This document shows, in pieces, positions 36,725 to 46,789 of a DNA stretch of 64,000 nt. Origin of the DNA: Gillisella vitis (lineage in GTDB: Bacteria > Pseudomonadota > Alphaproteobacteria > Rhizobiales > Rhizobiaceae); the NCBI RefSeq assembly GCF_021559775.1, contig NZ_CP056047.1, positions 1,364,001-1,428,000 on the forward strand. Reading direction: 5' to 3'. A program made the position numbers and the translations under genes. The number at the start of each line of letters is the position of its first letter. Within the stretch, counting starts at the first letter, position 1. Below the pieces are notes generated by a model. That model did not search any database, was not told the origin of the DNA, and saw only the letters and a program-made list of their open reading frames with translations.

Positions 36725-39700
36725 TCAGCTAAACCGACCTGCCGCGTGAGCGAGCATGGTATAAACCTTGCCAGTGTCGGACGTCAGGTAGGACTGGGTG
36801 ATCGACTTGTCGCGGTCGGTACGGGCCACGTCGGAAAGCAGCTTTTCGAAATCAGCGATATAGCGGTCGACGGCGGTGCGGAATTCAGGTTCGCGGTCGT
36901 ATTTACGCTTGATTTCATCAAAGGTCTGCTGGCCCTTCAGCGTGTAGAGGCGACGGGTAAAGACGTCACGCTCGCCGCGCTGGTAGCGGCGCCACAGGTC
37001 TACCGAGGCATCATGATCGATGGCCCGAGCAATATCGACCGAAAGTGAATTCAGCGATTCGACCATATGGCGCGGGTTGCGGCTGTCATTGCTGCGCGGT
37101 GCTTCTCCAGCGGGGCGAGTAGCGCGGGCAGGTGAGGTGATCGTCTGTTCCTCACGCGAAGCGCCTCGCAACAGGTCGCTGATCCAGCCGCCGGAGCCTT
37201 CGCCCGCAGCCGATGCTGGCTGTTCGCTTTGCAGGCTGCCACGCAGGCCAAGAGGGCTGACGGCAGGGCGTGGGGTTTGCTGAGGGGCTGGCGCGGCCGA
37301 AATTGCCGGACGGGCAGGGACAGGAGCTGGTGCGGGCTGTGGGGCTGGAGCCTGGGCCTGAACCGTCGGCGCTGGGCGAACCGGTTGGGGCTGAACAACA
37401 GCAGGGGCAAGCGCGGCAGCGCGAGGCGCAGGCGTGGAAATTTCAAGCTGCTGGGCGCTGCGGCCCACCAGCTGTGAAATATCCTGCAAAGCCTTGATCT
37501 GCTCGGCAACAGCACGACGCATGGCGCCTGCGCTTTCCTTGGCTTCTTCCGGCAGGTCGAAGGCGCCGCGTTTCAGTTCGGTGCGGGTCAGGTCGAGTTC
37601 CTGACGGATTTCCTGAGCCGAACGACGGATCTCGTCGGTGGCACCGGAGAACCGGCCAAGGGCATCCTCGACAGCCGACCGCACAGCTTCGCGCATCTGG
37701 TTGGCGGTGCCATCGGATTTCTGGCCGGCCTCTGCCAGGATACGGTCTACATCGGCAAGCGATGAAGACAGGCCACCGCGCAGGCGGTTTGCCAACTCGC
37801 TGGAGCGCTTTTCTGCATCACCCAAGGTGCGTTCGATGGCGCGGGTTGCGTCTTCGCCAGCCGAAAGCAGTGAGTCACGCATGGAGCCAGCGGCGGACTT
37901 GGCTTTTTGTTCGGTCTCTCCGAGGATCTGGCCGATATCCGCAAAGGATGTCTCAATCCCCTGACGCAGGTTTCCTGCTACCTGGCTGGAGCGCTGCTCA
38001 GCCTGGCTGAAGGCGCCATCGACCATGCCGGCCAGCGACTTCATGGTATTCTCGATCTCTTCTGACCGCTTGACGATGCCGATGGAAAGGTCGCGCAGGG
38101 CCTGCTGACGCTCTTCCAGTGTACCGGCAAGGTTGGACTGCGCTGCGCCGAGCAATTCGGACGCCTGGCCAAGCACTTTCGCATGATCACCGAACCGGCC
38201 GACAATGCCCGTCACCTGAGACAGAGCCTGGTTGGAGACATTCGACAGCCGTTCCAGATTGCTTTCCAGCAACCGGCCAGACGTCGCCAAGACATCGGCG
38301 GCCTTGTGGGTGGTCGCGGCCAGGCGGTCAGTCGTTGCGCCAAACTGGCGGTCAGCATTGGCCATGGACTGGGCGGCCTGTTCGACGACGGCGTGCAGCG
38401 TCTGGTTGGTTTCGCTGATGCGGTCAATCATCTCGCCAGCGCTGGATGTCAGGCTGTTTTCCGCAGCATTCATCTGGCGAGCCGCTTCGGCGGCACGGGC
38501 TGCCAGAGCATCGGCCAGCTTGGCATTTTCCTGGCGCAAGCTATGGGCACTCTGGTCGGCGGCCTGGGCGATCCGTTCGACGGCATCGCGGCCAACCTGG
38601 GCGTATTGCTCGACGGTCGGCTTGGCTTTTTCCTCGATCAGACGAGCCAGTTCCGACGTGCGGCCTGAGAGCATCGAATTCAGCTCGCGGGTGCGCTCGT
38701 CCAACGTGGTGCGAATGGCATTGCCACGGGCGTCCAGCGCCTTGTCGACGCTGTCGAGGGCGTCGGTCATGTCGCCGGTTGTTGCAGATAGTGCCGCGCG
38801 GATCGCAGTGGCACGTTCTTCCAGGGCCTTTTCGGCGTCGGTCAACGTGCCAGCGATGGCTCCCGCCTTGGCAGTGATGGTGGCCTCGGCTGCTGAAACC
38901 TTGCTGACGATGGCATCGCCAGCATCCGAGAAGCTCTGTGCAATCTGAGCGCCCTGACCGGCAAGCCGGTTCTGGGTGTCGGAGATCCGGCGTGTCAGGT
39001 CTTCCGCCTGTTCGCGAACCGAACGGGTGAATTCCTCATTGCGGGCATTCATGGTCTCGGAGAATTCCTGGCCGGTCCGGCCCAGCAATTCGGCGGACTT
39101 CTGCGCCTCGCTGTCAATCTCACGGGTGGCACCGATAACGGCTTCGCGCAACGATGAGGCGAGACCTGCGGCCTTGCCCTCGATGGTGTTGTTCACATTC
39201 TGCAAGCCGATATTCAGCGCACGGTCCATGGTCGACAGGCGCTCATCGATAACAGACGTGCGGCTATCAAATGTGTCGGCAACACGCTGCGTGGCATCGC
39301 CGAGTGTCTGCTCGATACGCTGGGTTGCATCCGTGGTGACGCGCTCCAGATCGGAGACTTTTTCGGAGAGTTTGGCGGCAACATTGTCACCGGCATTGCT
39401 GACCTTGAGGTCGACGCCTTCGAGGCTGCCCTGAATACGCTGTTCGAGACTGCCGAGGCTGGTCTCGATCCGGGCGCCGGTTTCGGACAACCGGTTGGCG
39501 ACGCCGTCCAGCGAGCCTTCGACCCGTGTGGAGAACTCTTCTGCCGTGCGGCTGATTTCGCGGGCAGCCTGACCGAATTCTCCGGCGATGGCACCAGCCG
39601 AACCGCGCAGCCTGTCCTGAAGATCACGGCTTGAAGCGTCGATGGTGGAGCGCAGATTGTCCTGCTGTTCTTCCAGCGACATTTCCAGCATGCCAGCGCT

Positions 39701-42700
39701 GGCGGCGATCGAGGCGCCGATGGCCATGCCCTGTTCGTTGAGGGTTTCTTCCAATCCGCTCCGGGCATTCTGCAAGGCATTGGTGATAGCGTTGCCACGC
39801 TCGTCCAGCGTCTGGCGCAGGCGATTGTGATTGTCTTCAAAGGTGGTTTCCAGCCGCGAAACACTGCCGGTAATGTCACTCTCGATCCGCGAGACGCCAG
39901 ACCCCAAGACTTGCTCAACCCGGTCGGTCGAGCGGCCAAAGACTTGTTCGACGCGGTCTGTGGATTGGCCAAGCGTTTCCGTCAAACGGCTGGAATGGGC
40001 TTCCAGTGACTGCTCAAGACGGCCCTGGTTTTCTTCATAGGCGGCCCTGATATCATCAGCCTTGTTGCCGAAGGCGAGCGCCATGCGCAGATCGGCTTCC
40101 GTGGCGGTATCCATGACCTGATTGATACGGCTGTCGAGCATTTCAGCCAGACGTCCGTGATTGGCTTCATAGGCTTCACGGATCTGGTCGGCCTTGGATC
40201 CAAGTGCCTGCTGGACACGGCTATCGGCAAAACCGACAGTTTCGATCAACTGGCCAAGTTTGGCGTCAATGGTTCCAGCCAGTCTCGCTTCGCTATCTTC
40301 ATAGACAGAGCGGATCGAATCGACCTTGCTGCCCAGTGCAAACTCGATGCGCATATCGGCTTCTGCCGCCACATCGCTGAGTTGGTCGACTTTGCTGTCA
40401 AGAGTCTGTGTCAGGCGGGCCTGGCCCTCTTCGTAGACGGCACGGAGCTGGTCAGCCTTGGAGCCGAAGGCTTGCTCGATACGGCTATCGGCAGTTCCCA
40501 GTGTCTCGGTCAGAGCGCCGAGCTTGGCATCGATTGTGCCGGAAAGGCGCGTTTCGCTCTCCTCGTAGACGGCGCGGATCGTGTCCATGCGATTGCCGAG
40601 CGCCAGCTCAATGCGCATGTCGGCATCAGAGGCAGCGTCGCTGATTTGCTCGATCTTGCTATCGAGCGTGCGGGCAAGGCGCGCTTCGCTTTGCTCATAG
40701 GCGGAGATAACCTGATCGGCCTTGGTGCCGAACGCCTGTTCGATGCGAACGTCTGCATTGCCAAGCGTCTCGGTCAGGGCACCAAGCTTGGCATCAATGG
40801 TGTTTGAAAGGCGGCTTTCACTCTCCTCGTAGACGGCGCGGATCGTGTCCATACGGTTGCCGAGCGCCAGTTCGATGCGCATGTCGGCATCAGAGGCAGC
40901 GTCGCTGATCTGTTCGATCTTGCTGTCGAGCGTGCGGGCAAGGCGCGCTTCGCTTTGCTCATAGGCGGAGAGAACCTGATCGGCCTTGGTGCCAAACGCC
41001 TGTTCAATGCGGTTATCGGCATTACCGAGTGTCTCGGTCAGAGCGCCAAGCTTTGCATCGATTGTGCTGGCCAAACGGCTTTCGCTGTCTTCATAGACGG
41101 CGCGGATCGTGTCCATGCGGTTGCCGAGCGCAAGTTCGATGCGCATATCGGCCTCGGTCGCTGCATCGGTGATCTGGTCGACCTTGCCGTCGAGCGTACG
41201 GGTAAGGCGCGCTTCGCTTTCTTCATAGGCCGCACGGATAGCATCCGCCTTGTTGCCAAAAGCAGCCTCGACACGGCTATCGACGGCCAGGGCCGTCTGT
41301 TCGAGTTGCTCGACCTTGGCATCCAGAACCGATGTCAACCGCTCATGGTTTGTTTCATAGGCGGCGCGGATCGCATCGGCCTTGTCGCTGAGGGCGGCCT
41401 CAATACGGGCGTCGGCACCATCGGCGGCCTCAATGATCGTCTGTGCCTTGCGGTCCAGCGTGTTAGCAAGACGGGTTTCGGAGGAGGTGACAGCTTCGAC
41501 AATGCCGGAAGAGGCATTTTGCAGTAGGTCGGAAATGCGATCATGGCTGCCGGTGAGCTGGTTGATCACCGCTTCCGAGCGGCTGCCCAGCGTTTCGTCA
41601 AAACGGGTCTGGCTGGTGTTGAGGGCTTCGGTCAAGGCTGTGCCACGTTCGGCCATGATCTGGTCGATGCGGCTCTGGGCGTTGGAAATCGTTTCGTCCA
41701 GTTCGCGCCGCCGCCGCTCGAGGGCGTCCGCCAGTTCCCGTGAATGGCTGGAAAGGGCTTCGGTCAACGCTTCCTGGTTGCCGCCAAGGGTTGCGGCCAG
41801 CGCGAAAGACTGGTCGGTCATCGTATTGCCGAGGCGGTCGATCGAGGTCGTCAGGATGCCATCAATCGTTTCCGAGCCACCCGCCATGGTTTCGTTGATG
41901 CGCAGCAGGCTTTCGTTCAGCTTGCTGTCCAGCGTGCCGGCACGCTGATCGAAAGCGGTGGCGAATTCGGTCATCCGGTCGTCGAACGTGGCGTTGATCT
42001 GGCCAATCGTCGCCTGCATCCGGTCTTCAAACAGGCCGGAGCGGATGTCGATATCAACAAGCGCGTCTTCGGCATTGGTTTGCAGGCTCTGGCGGAAGGA
42101 AACCGATTTCTCTTCGAGAGAGGTGTTGAGGCGTGTCAGCGCGCTATCCAGGCTGCCAGTGATCGACGCTTCGCCCTGGGTGAAGCTCTGGGCGATTTCA
42201 CGGGTGCGGGCGACCAGCGTTTCATTCAACTGACGAGCGCGATCGTTCAGTGCCGCATTGAGCTTTTCGGTGTTGGCGTCAAGCGTCGAGGCGCGGGTTT
42301 CAAACTGGCGCAGGATTTCTTCGCCATGGGTAGACATGGAGCCGGTGAGGGCCTGCAAACGGTTATCAAATTCGCTCGACAGCGAGAATCCGGCGGCACC
42401 CAGAGTCTGGACCATTTCGTCGGTCTTGGCGGTCAGCAGCGATCCGAGCGTTGTGGCGGCGGTGTTGGATTTCTCCATGATCGTCGCGGCGCGCATATCG
42501 ATCATCGAGGCAAAAGCCTCGCCTGATGTCGCCAGTCGAATGCCGATTTCTTCTGTCGCCAGCGACAGATCTTCCTTCAATTGGTCATGGGCACCCACGA
42601 TGGAGGAGCGGATGCGATCGGCATGGTTTACGATGGCGTCACGTTCTGCGGACAATTCCTGAACCAGGCTGCGAACCCGAAGCTCGTTATCGGTATAGCT

Positions 42701-43489
42701 GCGCTCCAGCGCGGTCACCTCGGAATGAACCAGGGTTTCCAGCTCGGTGGCGCGCGCGATGGTGCGCTCAATGCCCTCGTTCATCGCCGAGACTTCGCGG
42801 CGCACGGCCTGACCGACCGACATGATACGCTCGGAGGCGACGGTTTCTGGCTCGGACAGGCGCAAGGCGACTTCTGCCATGGAGCGGGCGGCGTTGCGCA
42901 TGTCCTGCGCCCGCGACATCATGATGGCAAAGGAAAAGAACACGAAGATCGGCAGGACAGTGCCAACGAGAATGGCGATAATGCCCGGATTGGCGAAAAT
43001 GGCGGCAGCGCCGCCGCTCCAGATCTGGGAGCCATAGAGCAATTGCGACAGAGCCAGGCCACCGGCGCCCCAGAGAATCGAAACGATGGTGGCATTGCGC
43101 AACGCGCCGCCCATCGATCCGGCATCAAGCGATTTCAACACGGCGGATGAGCTGCGGCGGGACGCATCGTTGGCAGGGGCAAGGGAAGGGGACTTAGGCG
43201 CAGGATCGGCGGTCGTAGCGGAAGCAGGCTTTGGAGCCTTGGCAGCTTTTGCCTGGGCCGCGGCCCGCAGCCGCTCTTTTTCATTAGCTGTCGTATCCGC
43301 TTGCGGCGCGGAGGTCCGTGGTGCAGGCCTGGTCTGTCTCGGTGTGTCGGACACTTTTGCCTCCGCCGCTACAGGCGCGGGGCCACGCACTGGCGTATCG
43401 TCTTCTTCCTCGAAGTCGATCCTCAGGGCTGCCTCGAGGGCCTGGAAAGCGCTATCGTCAATCGACTCGCTTGTCTTTTTGGTCGCCAT
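36725..43489 (-). CDS. Growth Pole Ring-type giant coiled-coil protein (GPR/RgsE homologue)
   Basis: A 2254-residue protein. Layout: a disordered Ala/Pro-rich N terminus (about 1-110), two transmembrane helices (about 125-195), then more than 1700 residues of charged amphipathic helix, a Pro/Ala/Gln-rich linker (about 2000-2110) and a conserved helical C-terminal domain (about 2130-2254). Size and layout match Agrobacterium tumefaciens GPR and Sinorhizobium RgsE, which form a ring at the growing pole and are needed for unipolar growth and rod shape; I infer the same role. Residues 694-1177 are eleven 44-residue repeats. The start at 43489 has a GAGG motif upstream. Some databases label such proteins kinesin-like or apolipoprotein-like because of composition only. 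Confidence 0.88.
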   Translation of the reverse strand: MATKKTSESIDDSAFQALEAALRIDFEEEDDTPVRGPAPVAAEAKVSDTPRQTRPAPRTSAPQADTTANEKERLRAAAQAKAAKAPKPASATTADPAPKSPSLAPANDASRRSSSAVLKSLDAGSMGGALRNATIVSILWGAGGLALSQLLYGSQIWSGGAAAIFANPGIIAILVGTVLPIFVFFSFAIMMSRAQDMRNAARSMAEVALRLSEPETVASERIMSVGQAVRREVSAMNEGIERTIARATELETLVHSEVTALERSYTDNELRVRSLVQELSAERDAIVNHADRIRSSIVGAHDQLKEDLSLATEEIGIRLATSGEAFASMIDMRAATIMEKSNTAATTLGSLLTAKTDEMVQTLGAAGFSLSSEFDNRLQALTGSMSTHGEEILRQFETRASTLDANTEKLNAALNDRARQLNETLVARTREIAQSFTQGEASITGSLDSALTRLNTSLEEKSVSFRQSLQTNAEDALVDIDIRSGLFEDRMQATIGQINATFDDRMTEFATAFDQRAGTLDSKLNESLLRINETMAGGSETIDGILTTSIDRLGNTMTDQSFALAATLGGNQEALTEALSSHSRELADALERRRRELDETISNAQSRIDQIMAERGTALTEALNTSQTRFDETLGSRSEAVINQLTGSHDRISDLLQNASSGIVEAVTSSETRLANTLDRKAQTIIEAADGADARIEAALSDKADAIRAAYETNHERLTSVLDAKVEQLEQTALAVDSRVEAAFGNKADAIRAAYEESEARLTRTLDGKVDQITDAATEADMRIELALGNRMDTIRAVYEDSESRLASTIDAKLGALTETLGNADNRIEQAFGTKADQVLSAYEQSEARLARTLDSKIEQISDAASDADMRIELALGNRMDTIRAVYEESESRLSNTIDAKLGALTETLGNADVRIEQAFGTKADQVISAYEQSEARLARTLDSKIEQISDAASDADMRIELALGNRMDTIRAVYEESETRLSGTIDAKLGALTETLGTADSRIEQAFGSKADQLRAVYEEGQARLTQTLDSKVDQLSDVAAEADMRIEFALGSKVDSIRSVYEDSEARLAGTIDAKLGQLIETVGFADSRVQQALGSKADQIREAYEANHGRLAEMLDSRINQVMDTATEADLRMALAFGNKADDIRAAYEENQGRLEQSLEAHSSRLTETLGQSTDRVEQVFGRSTDRVEQVLGSGVSRIESDITGSVSRLETTFEDNHNRLRQTLDERGNAITNALQNARSGLEETLNEQGMAIGASIAASAGMLEMSLEEQQDNLRSTIDASSRDLQDRLRGSAGAIAGEFGQAAREISRTAEEFSTRVEGSLDGVANRLSETGARIETSLGSLEQRIQGSLEGVDLKVSNAGDNVAAKLSEKVSDLERVTTDATQRIEQTLGDATQRVADTFDSRTSVIDERLSTMDRALNIGLQNVNNTIEGKAAGLASSLREAVIGATREIDSEAQKSAELLGRTGQEFSETMNARNEEFTRSVREQAEDLTRRISDTQNRLAGQGAQIAQSFSDAGDAIVSKVSAAEATITAKAGAIAGTLTDAEKALEERATAIRAALSATTGDMTDALDSVDKALDARGNAIRTTLDERTRELNSMLSGRTSELARLIEEKAKPTVEQYAQVGRDAVERIAQAADQSAHSLRQENAKLADALAARAAEAARQMNAAENSLTSSAGEMIDRISETNQTLHAVVEQAAQSMANADRQFGATTDRLAATTHKAADVLATSGRLLESNLERLSNVSNQALSQVTGIVGRFGDHAKVLGQASELLGAAQSNLAGTLEERQQALRDLSIGIVKRSEEIENTMKSLAGMVDGAFSQAEQRSSQVAGNLRQGIETSFADIGQILGETEQKAKSAAGSMRDSLLSAGEDATRAIERTLGDAEKRSSELANRLRGGLSSSLADVDRILAEAGQKSDGTANQMREAVRSAVEDALGRFSGATDEIRRSAQEIRQELDLTRTELKRGAFDLPEEAKESAGAMRRAVAEQIKALQDISQLVGRSAQQLEISTPAPRAAALAPAVVQPQPVRPAPTVQAQAPAPQPAPAPVPARPAISAAPAPQQTPRPAVSPLGLRGSLQSEQPASAAGEGSGGWISDLLRGASREEQTITSPARATRPAGEAPRSNDSRNPRHMVESLNSLSVDIARAIDHDASVDLWRRYQRGERDVFTRRLYTLKGQQTFDEIKRKYDREPEFRTAVDRYIADFEKLLSDVARTDRDKSITQSYLTSDTGKVYTMLAHAAGRFS
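39959..41410 (-). repeat. Eleven tandem 44-codon (132-bp) repeats within the GPR-like gene
   Basis: Reading on the minus strand, eleven consecutive units of exactly 44 residues (residues 694-1177), each of the form xRIExALGxKxDxIRxxYE followed by xxExRLxxTxDxKxxxx and ending in xAD. Units 3 to 7 alternate between two subtypes (one with LGALTETLGNAD, one with IEQISDAASDAD), giving an 88-residue higher-order period with near-identical copies. As 44 is four times eleven, the repeat fits a hendecad (11-mer) amphipathic helix. Confidence 0.93.
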
Positions 43490-43983
43490 AGGTACGCCTC
43501 GCTTACGCCTACTCAGGCCGCATTGCCCGACCGGATTGCTTATAAGGCCCGGCAAACGCGGCTAACACCTTAATCATCCAGTCCCCGCACCCATTTGGCC
43601 GGTTTTCCCGGCCATCCGGACTGAATTTCGGCAGATCTCTCCAGATTTGCGCTCAATTCCCTGGCCTGCAATGGTCATCCATAGCACTACAGGGTTTAGC
43701 AGCAAAGCCTAAGACCCAATCTGCCTTTCTACCCGTTCCGTAGTGACACATTCCAGATACTGTTACAATTAACGGCACGGCTTATCCCAAAGAGATATCA
43801 GGCTTATTAACACAATTTAAAGGATCTCAGGCCGCGAAAACACATAATCTGACGGCCTTTAACGGAAATTAACCATAAGGATAAATATCCGCAGCCGTCT
43901 GGCCCGAATTTAACCCCAATCCCACGATTGACAACCATCCTGAATATGAGAACCGTATCATAACAAAAAGGATCTTAAGGGTC
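43490..43983. other. Divergent intergenic region GPR-like gene / Hpt gene
   Basis: About 490 bases. The stretch 43740-43920 is AT-rich with several ACA/TTAA patches, and promoters for both genes are expected. I see no ORF with coding character, no strong terminator and no copy of the window's palindromic repeats. Confidence 0.4.
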
Positions 43984-44352
43984 ATGGCTGCCGTCAATAT
44001 CGCTTTCGAAGCTCCAGAAGTACAATCCGGACTGAGCCCGTCCAAGGCACGACCGATCGATCTGGTCCATCTTGCCACGCAGACCATGGGCGATAAGGCC
44101 TTGGAAATCGAGGTTTTGCAGATGTTTGCAAAGCAGGCGCGCAGCTGTCTGCAGGGTCTCGCCAACGCGTCCGCTGATCCGGTTGCCATCGCCCATCGCC
44201 TGAAGGGTGCGGCCAGTGCCGTCGGTGCCTTCAAGGTGGCAGAAGCTGCTGCCGAAGTCGAAGGCAAAGGCCCCGATGCAGCCCGGATTGCGGCGATTAC
44301 CGCAACTGTGGTTGAAGCCGAGCATTTCATTCTGAAGCTTTGCCGTATCTGA
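43984..44352 (+). CDS. Histidine phosphotransfer (Hpt) domain protein
   Basis: A 122-residue stand-alone Hpt protein. The phosphorylatable His is His71 in AHRLKGAASAVGA, the classic HxLKGxAxxxG signature; the rest is a four-helix bundle with a Cys pair (SCLQG and LCRI). It would pass phosphate between response-regulator receiver domains in a phosphorelay. Unlike ChpT or the CckA pathway no kinase or regulator is adjacent. Its divergent neighbour is the polar growth gene, so a link between a phosphorelay and polar growth is conceivable but unproven. Confidence 0.85.
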   Translation: MAAVNIAFEAPEVQSGLSPSKARPIDLVHLATQTMGDKALEIEVLQMFAKQARSCLQGLANASADPVAIAHRLKGAASAVGAFKVAEAAAEVEGKGPDAARIAAITATVVEAEHFILKLCRI

Positions 44353-44567
44353 ACCGTCGTGATGTGTCCGCGCCAGTCAAGGCTTACAGGTTGCTATGCA
44401 CCGGTTGACTGGTGTGCGGATTTGTCAGAAGACTGCGCGCCTGACGGCTGCGCCGGCCGCTGATATCAGCGGCCTTGTTCATCCGGTCAGAGTGTCGTCT
44501 TTGTCTTCATCGCCGTGACGTGCTGACTGTTGCGCACGGCGTGCTCTTCAAGCCCCGGATAGATCCC

Positions 44568-44888
44568 ATGACCCAGTTGACCATTGTCGCCTTTGATGGC
44601 ACCCGCTTTGACCTTGATGCCGCCGATGGCTCGACCGTGATGGAAAATGCCGTTCGCAATTCTGTTCCCGGTATTGATGCCGAATGCGGCGGCGCCTGTG
44701 CCTGCGCCACCTGTCATGTCTATGTCGACGAAGCCTGGGTTGAAAAGACCGGCGGTCCGGCGCCGATGGAAGAGGATATGCTGGATTTCGCCACTGATGT
44801 GCGGCCCAATTCCAGGCTTTCCTGTCAGATCAAGATCGCCCCGGCGCTGGCCGGTCTTGTGGTGCATGTGCCGGAGCGCCAGGGCTAA
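44568..44888 (+). CDS. Adrenodoxin-type [2Fe-2S] ferredoxin
   Basis: A 106-residue vertebrate/adrenodoxin-type ferredoxin. Cluster ligands follow the C-x5-C-x2-C...C pattern: Cys40, Cys46, Cys49 ([12 protein letters not shown]) and Cys86 (LSCQI). This is the family of FdxB/FdVI ferredoxins that serve Fe-S cluster assembly or cytochrome P450s in alphaproteobacteria. I chose the ATG at 44568; a frame from 44475 gives an unlikely Cys/His/Arg-rich extension. No P450 or reductase gene is adjacent, so the redox partner is elsewhere. Confidence 0.93.
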   Translation: MTQLTIVAFDGTRFDLDAADGSTVMENAVRNSVPGIDAECGGACACATCHVYVDEAWVEKTGGPAPMEEDMLDFATDVRPNSRLSCQIKIAPALAGLVVHVPERQG

Positions 44889-44960
44889 TCCACGCATCCG
44901 TTTTTCTTCTGTGAAAAGCGCGCGACATCTCACAGGAATGTGTCGAAGACGCTGGCTCTA

Positions 44961-45617
44961 TCAGTCGTGATGGGCTTGCGTCTTCGTGTAGCGATATTTC
45001 AACAGCCTCATGATCCGGTCGTTGAAATTAACCGCTTCGATGCGGTCAAACCGCAACTGGTCGGCGTCGTGTTCCTGCGTGACCTGATCGGTCAGCACTG
45101 AGACCTCTTCCTGAAGCTCTTCGCAGGTGGTGGCGCTGGGCAGAGCCTTTAACTTTTGATCGAGGTCGCGGGCGTGCTGCACGGCGATTTCGGCATGGCG
45201 CGATTCATGGCGGTTGATATCGGCCGATAGCGTATCCCAGATCAATCCCAGTTGCGGATTGGCCGATCCGCGGTTTTTCCAGCGTGGCACAATCACCTTG
45301 ATGGATACCGTCACCTTGATGTTGCCAATGGCACAGCTGCCCCGATGACGAACATAGTCCATGGTGCCGCCAAAACGGATGCGGGTCGCGCCCGGGTGGC
45401 GGGTTCCGGTGCTGACCGTGTGCGGACCCTTGCGCTCCAGTTCGTGGTCGAGATCAGTCGCTGTCCGCCCGCCAATCGGGAAATAGACGGTTGATTTGCG
45501 GACAATGGTTTCCGCCTGCGCCATGCCTGCCGTGCCGATGACAACGAGTACCACGCCGGAGACGATCACGCGGGAGACGAGCGCGGCACAAACCAGAGTG
45601 CCTTTTCTTTTGGCCAT
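44961..45617 (-). CDS. DUF922-like zinc-dependent protease, exported
   Basis: A 218-residue protein with a signal peptide or anchor (about residues 8-34, VSRVIVSGVVLVVIGTAGMAQA) and a DUF922-like domain. The zincin motif is HESRH (in NRHESRHAEIAVQHA), fitting HExxH; the DUF922 family was described as putative Zn-dependent proteases. Early residues TVYFPIGGRTATDLDHEL and the MDYVRH segment are typical. Cellular target unknown. The start is probably the ATG at 45617 (or 45635); the longer frame to 45908 would overlap folP on the other strand and starts inside its promoter. Confidence 0.8.
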   Translation of the reverse strand: MAKRKGTLVCAALVSRVIVSGVVLVVIGTAGMAQAETIVRKSTVYFPIGGRTATDLDHELERKGPHTVSTGTRHPGATRIRFGGTMDYVRHRGSCAIGNIKVTVSIKVIVPRWKNRGSANPQLGLIWDTLSADINRHESRHAEIAVQHARDLDQKLKALPSATTCEELQEEVSVLTDQVTQEHDADQLRFDRIEAVNFNDRIMRLLKYRYTKTQAHHD

Positions 45618-45895
45618 TGAACGTATCCACGACATTGAACTTGGTCCCGGTTTGGGGCATACAGCGCCGACATCGACCTGATGTGCCAGCCATTCTGAAC
45701 AACCCTTGTTTTTCAAGGTGATCTTCACTGCGAATTTCAGCCGTTTCAAGGAAAGGCCGCATAAATCCCCGAACCCGACCGGATTTAAGGAAATATGCAG
45801 CTGGCATAAAGTGTTACGGCCAGTCTTGTTGCCTTGTATATGGCGTCCCGCGCCGTCTCGGCAACGGTCTTTTCTGCAAGTCATGAGGAAACCGC

Positions 45896-46789
45896 GTGAA
45901 GATCTCAACTCACCAATGGCGCCTGGCCCATGGCCGCAGCTTGACGCTCGGGTCTCAGGCCCGCCTGATGGCGATCGTCAACGTCACCCCGGATTCGTTT
46001 TCGGATGGCGGCGCCCATTCCAGCCGTGACGAGGCCCTGCGCTTTGCGCTGCAATGTCTCGAGGATGGCGCCGATATCCTCGATATCGGTGGCGAATCGA
46101 CGAGGCCGGGGGCGGATGCCGTGTCTGCCGCCCAGGAGCAGGACCGCATCCTTCCGGTCATCGAAACCCTGGCGCGCGACACCGACGCGCTGATCTCGGT
46201 CGATACCTATCGGGCCGAGACGGCGAGGCTGGCGCTGGCCGCCGGTGCCCATATCATCAACGATGTGCATGGATTGCAGCGCGAGCCGGAGATTGCCGAT
46301 GTGGCTGCCGCAGCCGGGGCAGGGCTCTGCATCATGCATACCGGCCGGGGCCGCGACGTGCTGGCCGATCCGATTGCCGATCAGCGGCTGTTTTTCGAAC
46401 CCTCGCTTGCTATCGCCCGTAATGCAGCTGTAGCAGCAGAGACGATTGTGCTCGATCCCGGATTCGGCTTTGCCAAGGAAACCGTGGAGGCCAATATCGG
46501 TCTGATGGCGCGTTGCAATGAATTGCTCGATCTGGGCTATCCGCTGTTGGTGGGGACGTCGCGCAAGCGCTTCCTCGGCACATTGACCGGGCGCGACGCC
46601 GCGGGGCGTGATGCGGCAACGGCGGCAAGCTCGGTTCTGCTAAGACTACAGGGGGCTGCCATATTCAGAGTACATGATGTAAGGACAAATCGCGATGCCC
46701 TGGCAGTGGCAGATGCAATGCTAACCATGGCCCCCGATGACGGGCCCGCCGCGCAGGCGCGGCTGCGGGAAGGACGGATCGATGGCTGA
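45896..46789 (+). CDS. folP: Dihydropteroate synthase
   Basis: FolP joins 6-hydroxymethyl-dihydropterin pyrophosphate and p-aminobenzoate to dihydropteroate; it is the sulfonamide target. The TIM-barrel signatures are clear: IVNVTPDSFSDGG (pterin and pyrophosphate loop 1), DIGGESTRPGA (loop 2), and VGTSRKRFLG near the C terminus. At 297 residues it is slightly long for the family. Start is GTG at 45896 with GAGGAA six bases upstream. It overlaps folB by eight bases; the three genes folP-folB-folK form one operon for the middle steps of folate synthesis. Confidence 0.97.
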   Translation: MKISTHQWRLAHGRSLTLGSQARLMAIVNVTPDSFSDGGAHSSRDEALRFALQCLEDGADILDIGGESTRPGADAVSAAQEQDRILPVIETLARDTDALISVDTYRAETARLALAAGAHIINDVHGLQREPEIADVAAAAGAGLCIMHTGRGRDVLADPIADQRLFFEPSLAIARNAAVAAETIVLDPGFGFAKETVEANIGLMARCNELLDLGYPLLVGTSRKRFLGTLTGRDAAGRDAATAASSVLLRLQGAAIFRVHDVRTNRDALAVADAMLTMAPDDGPAAQARLREGRIDG

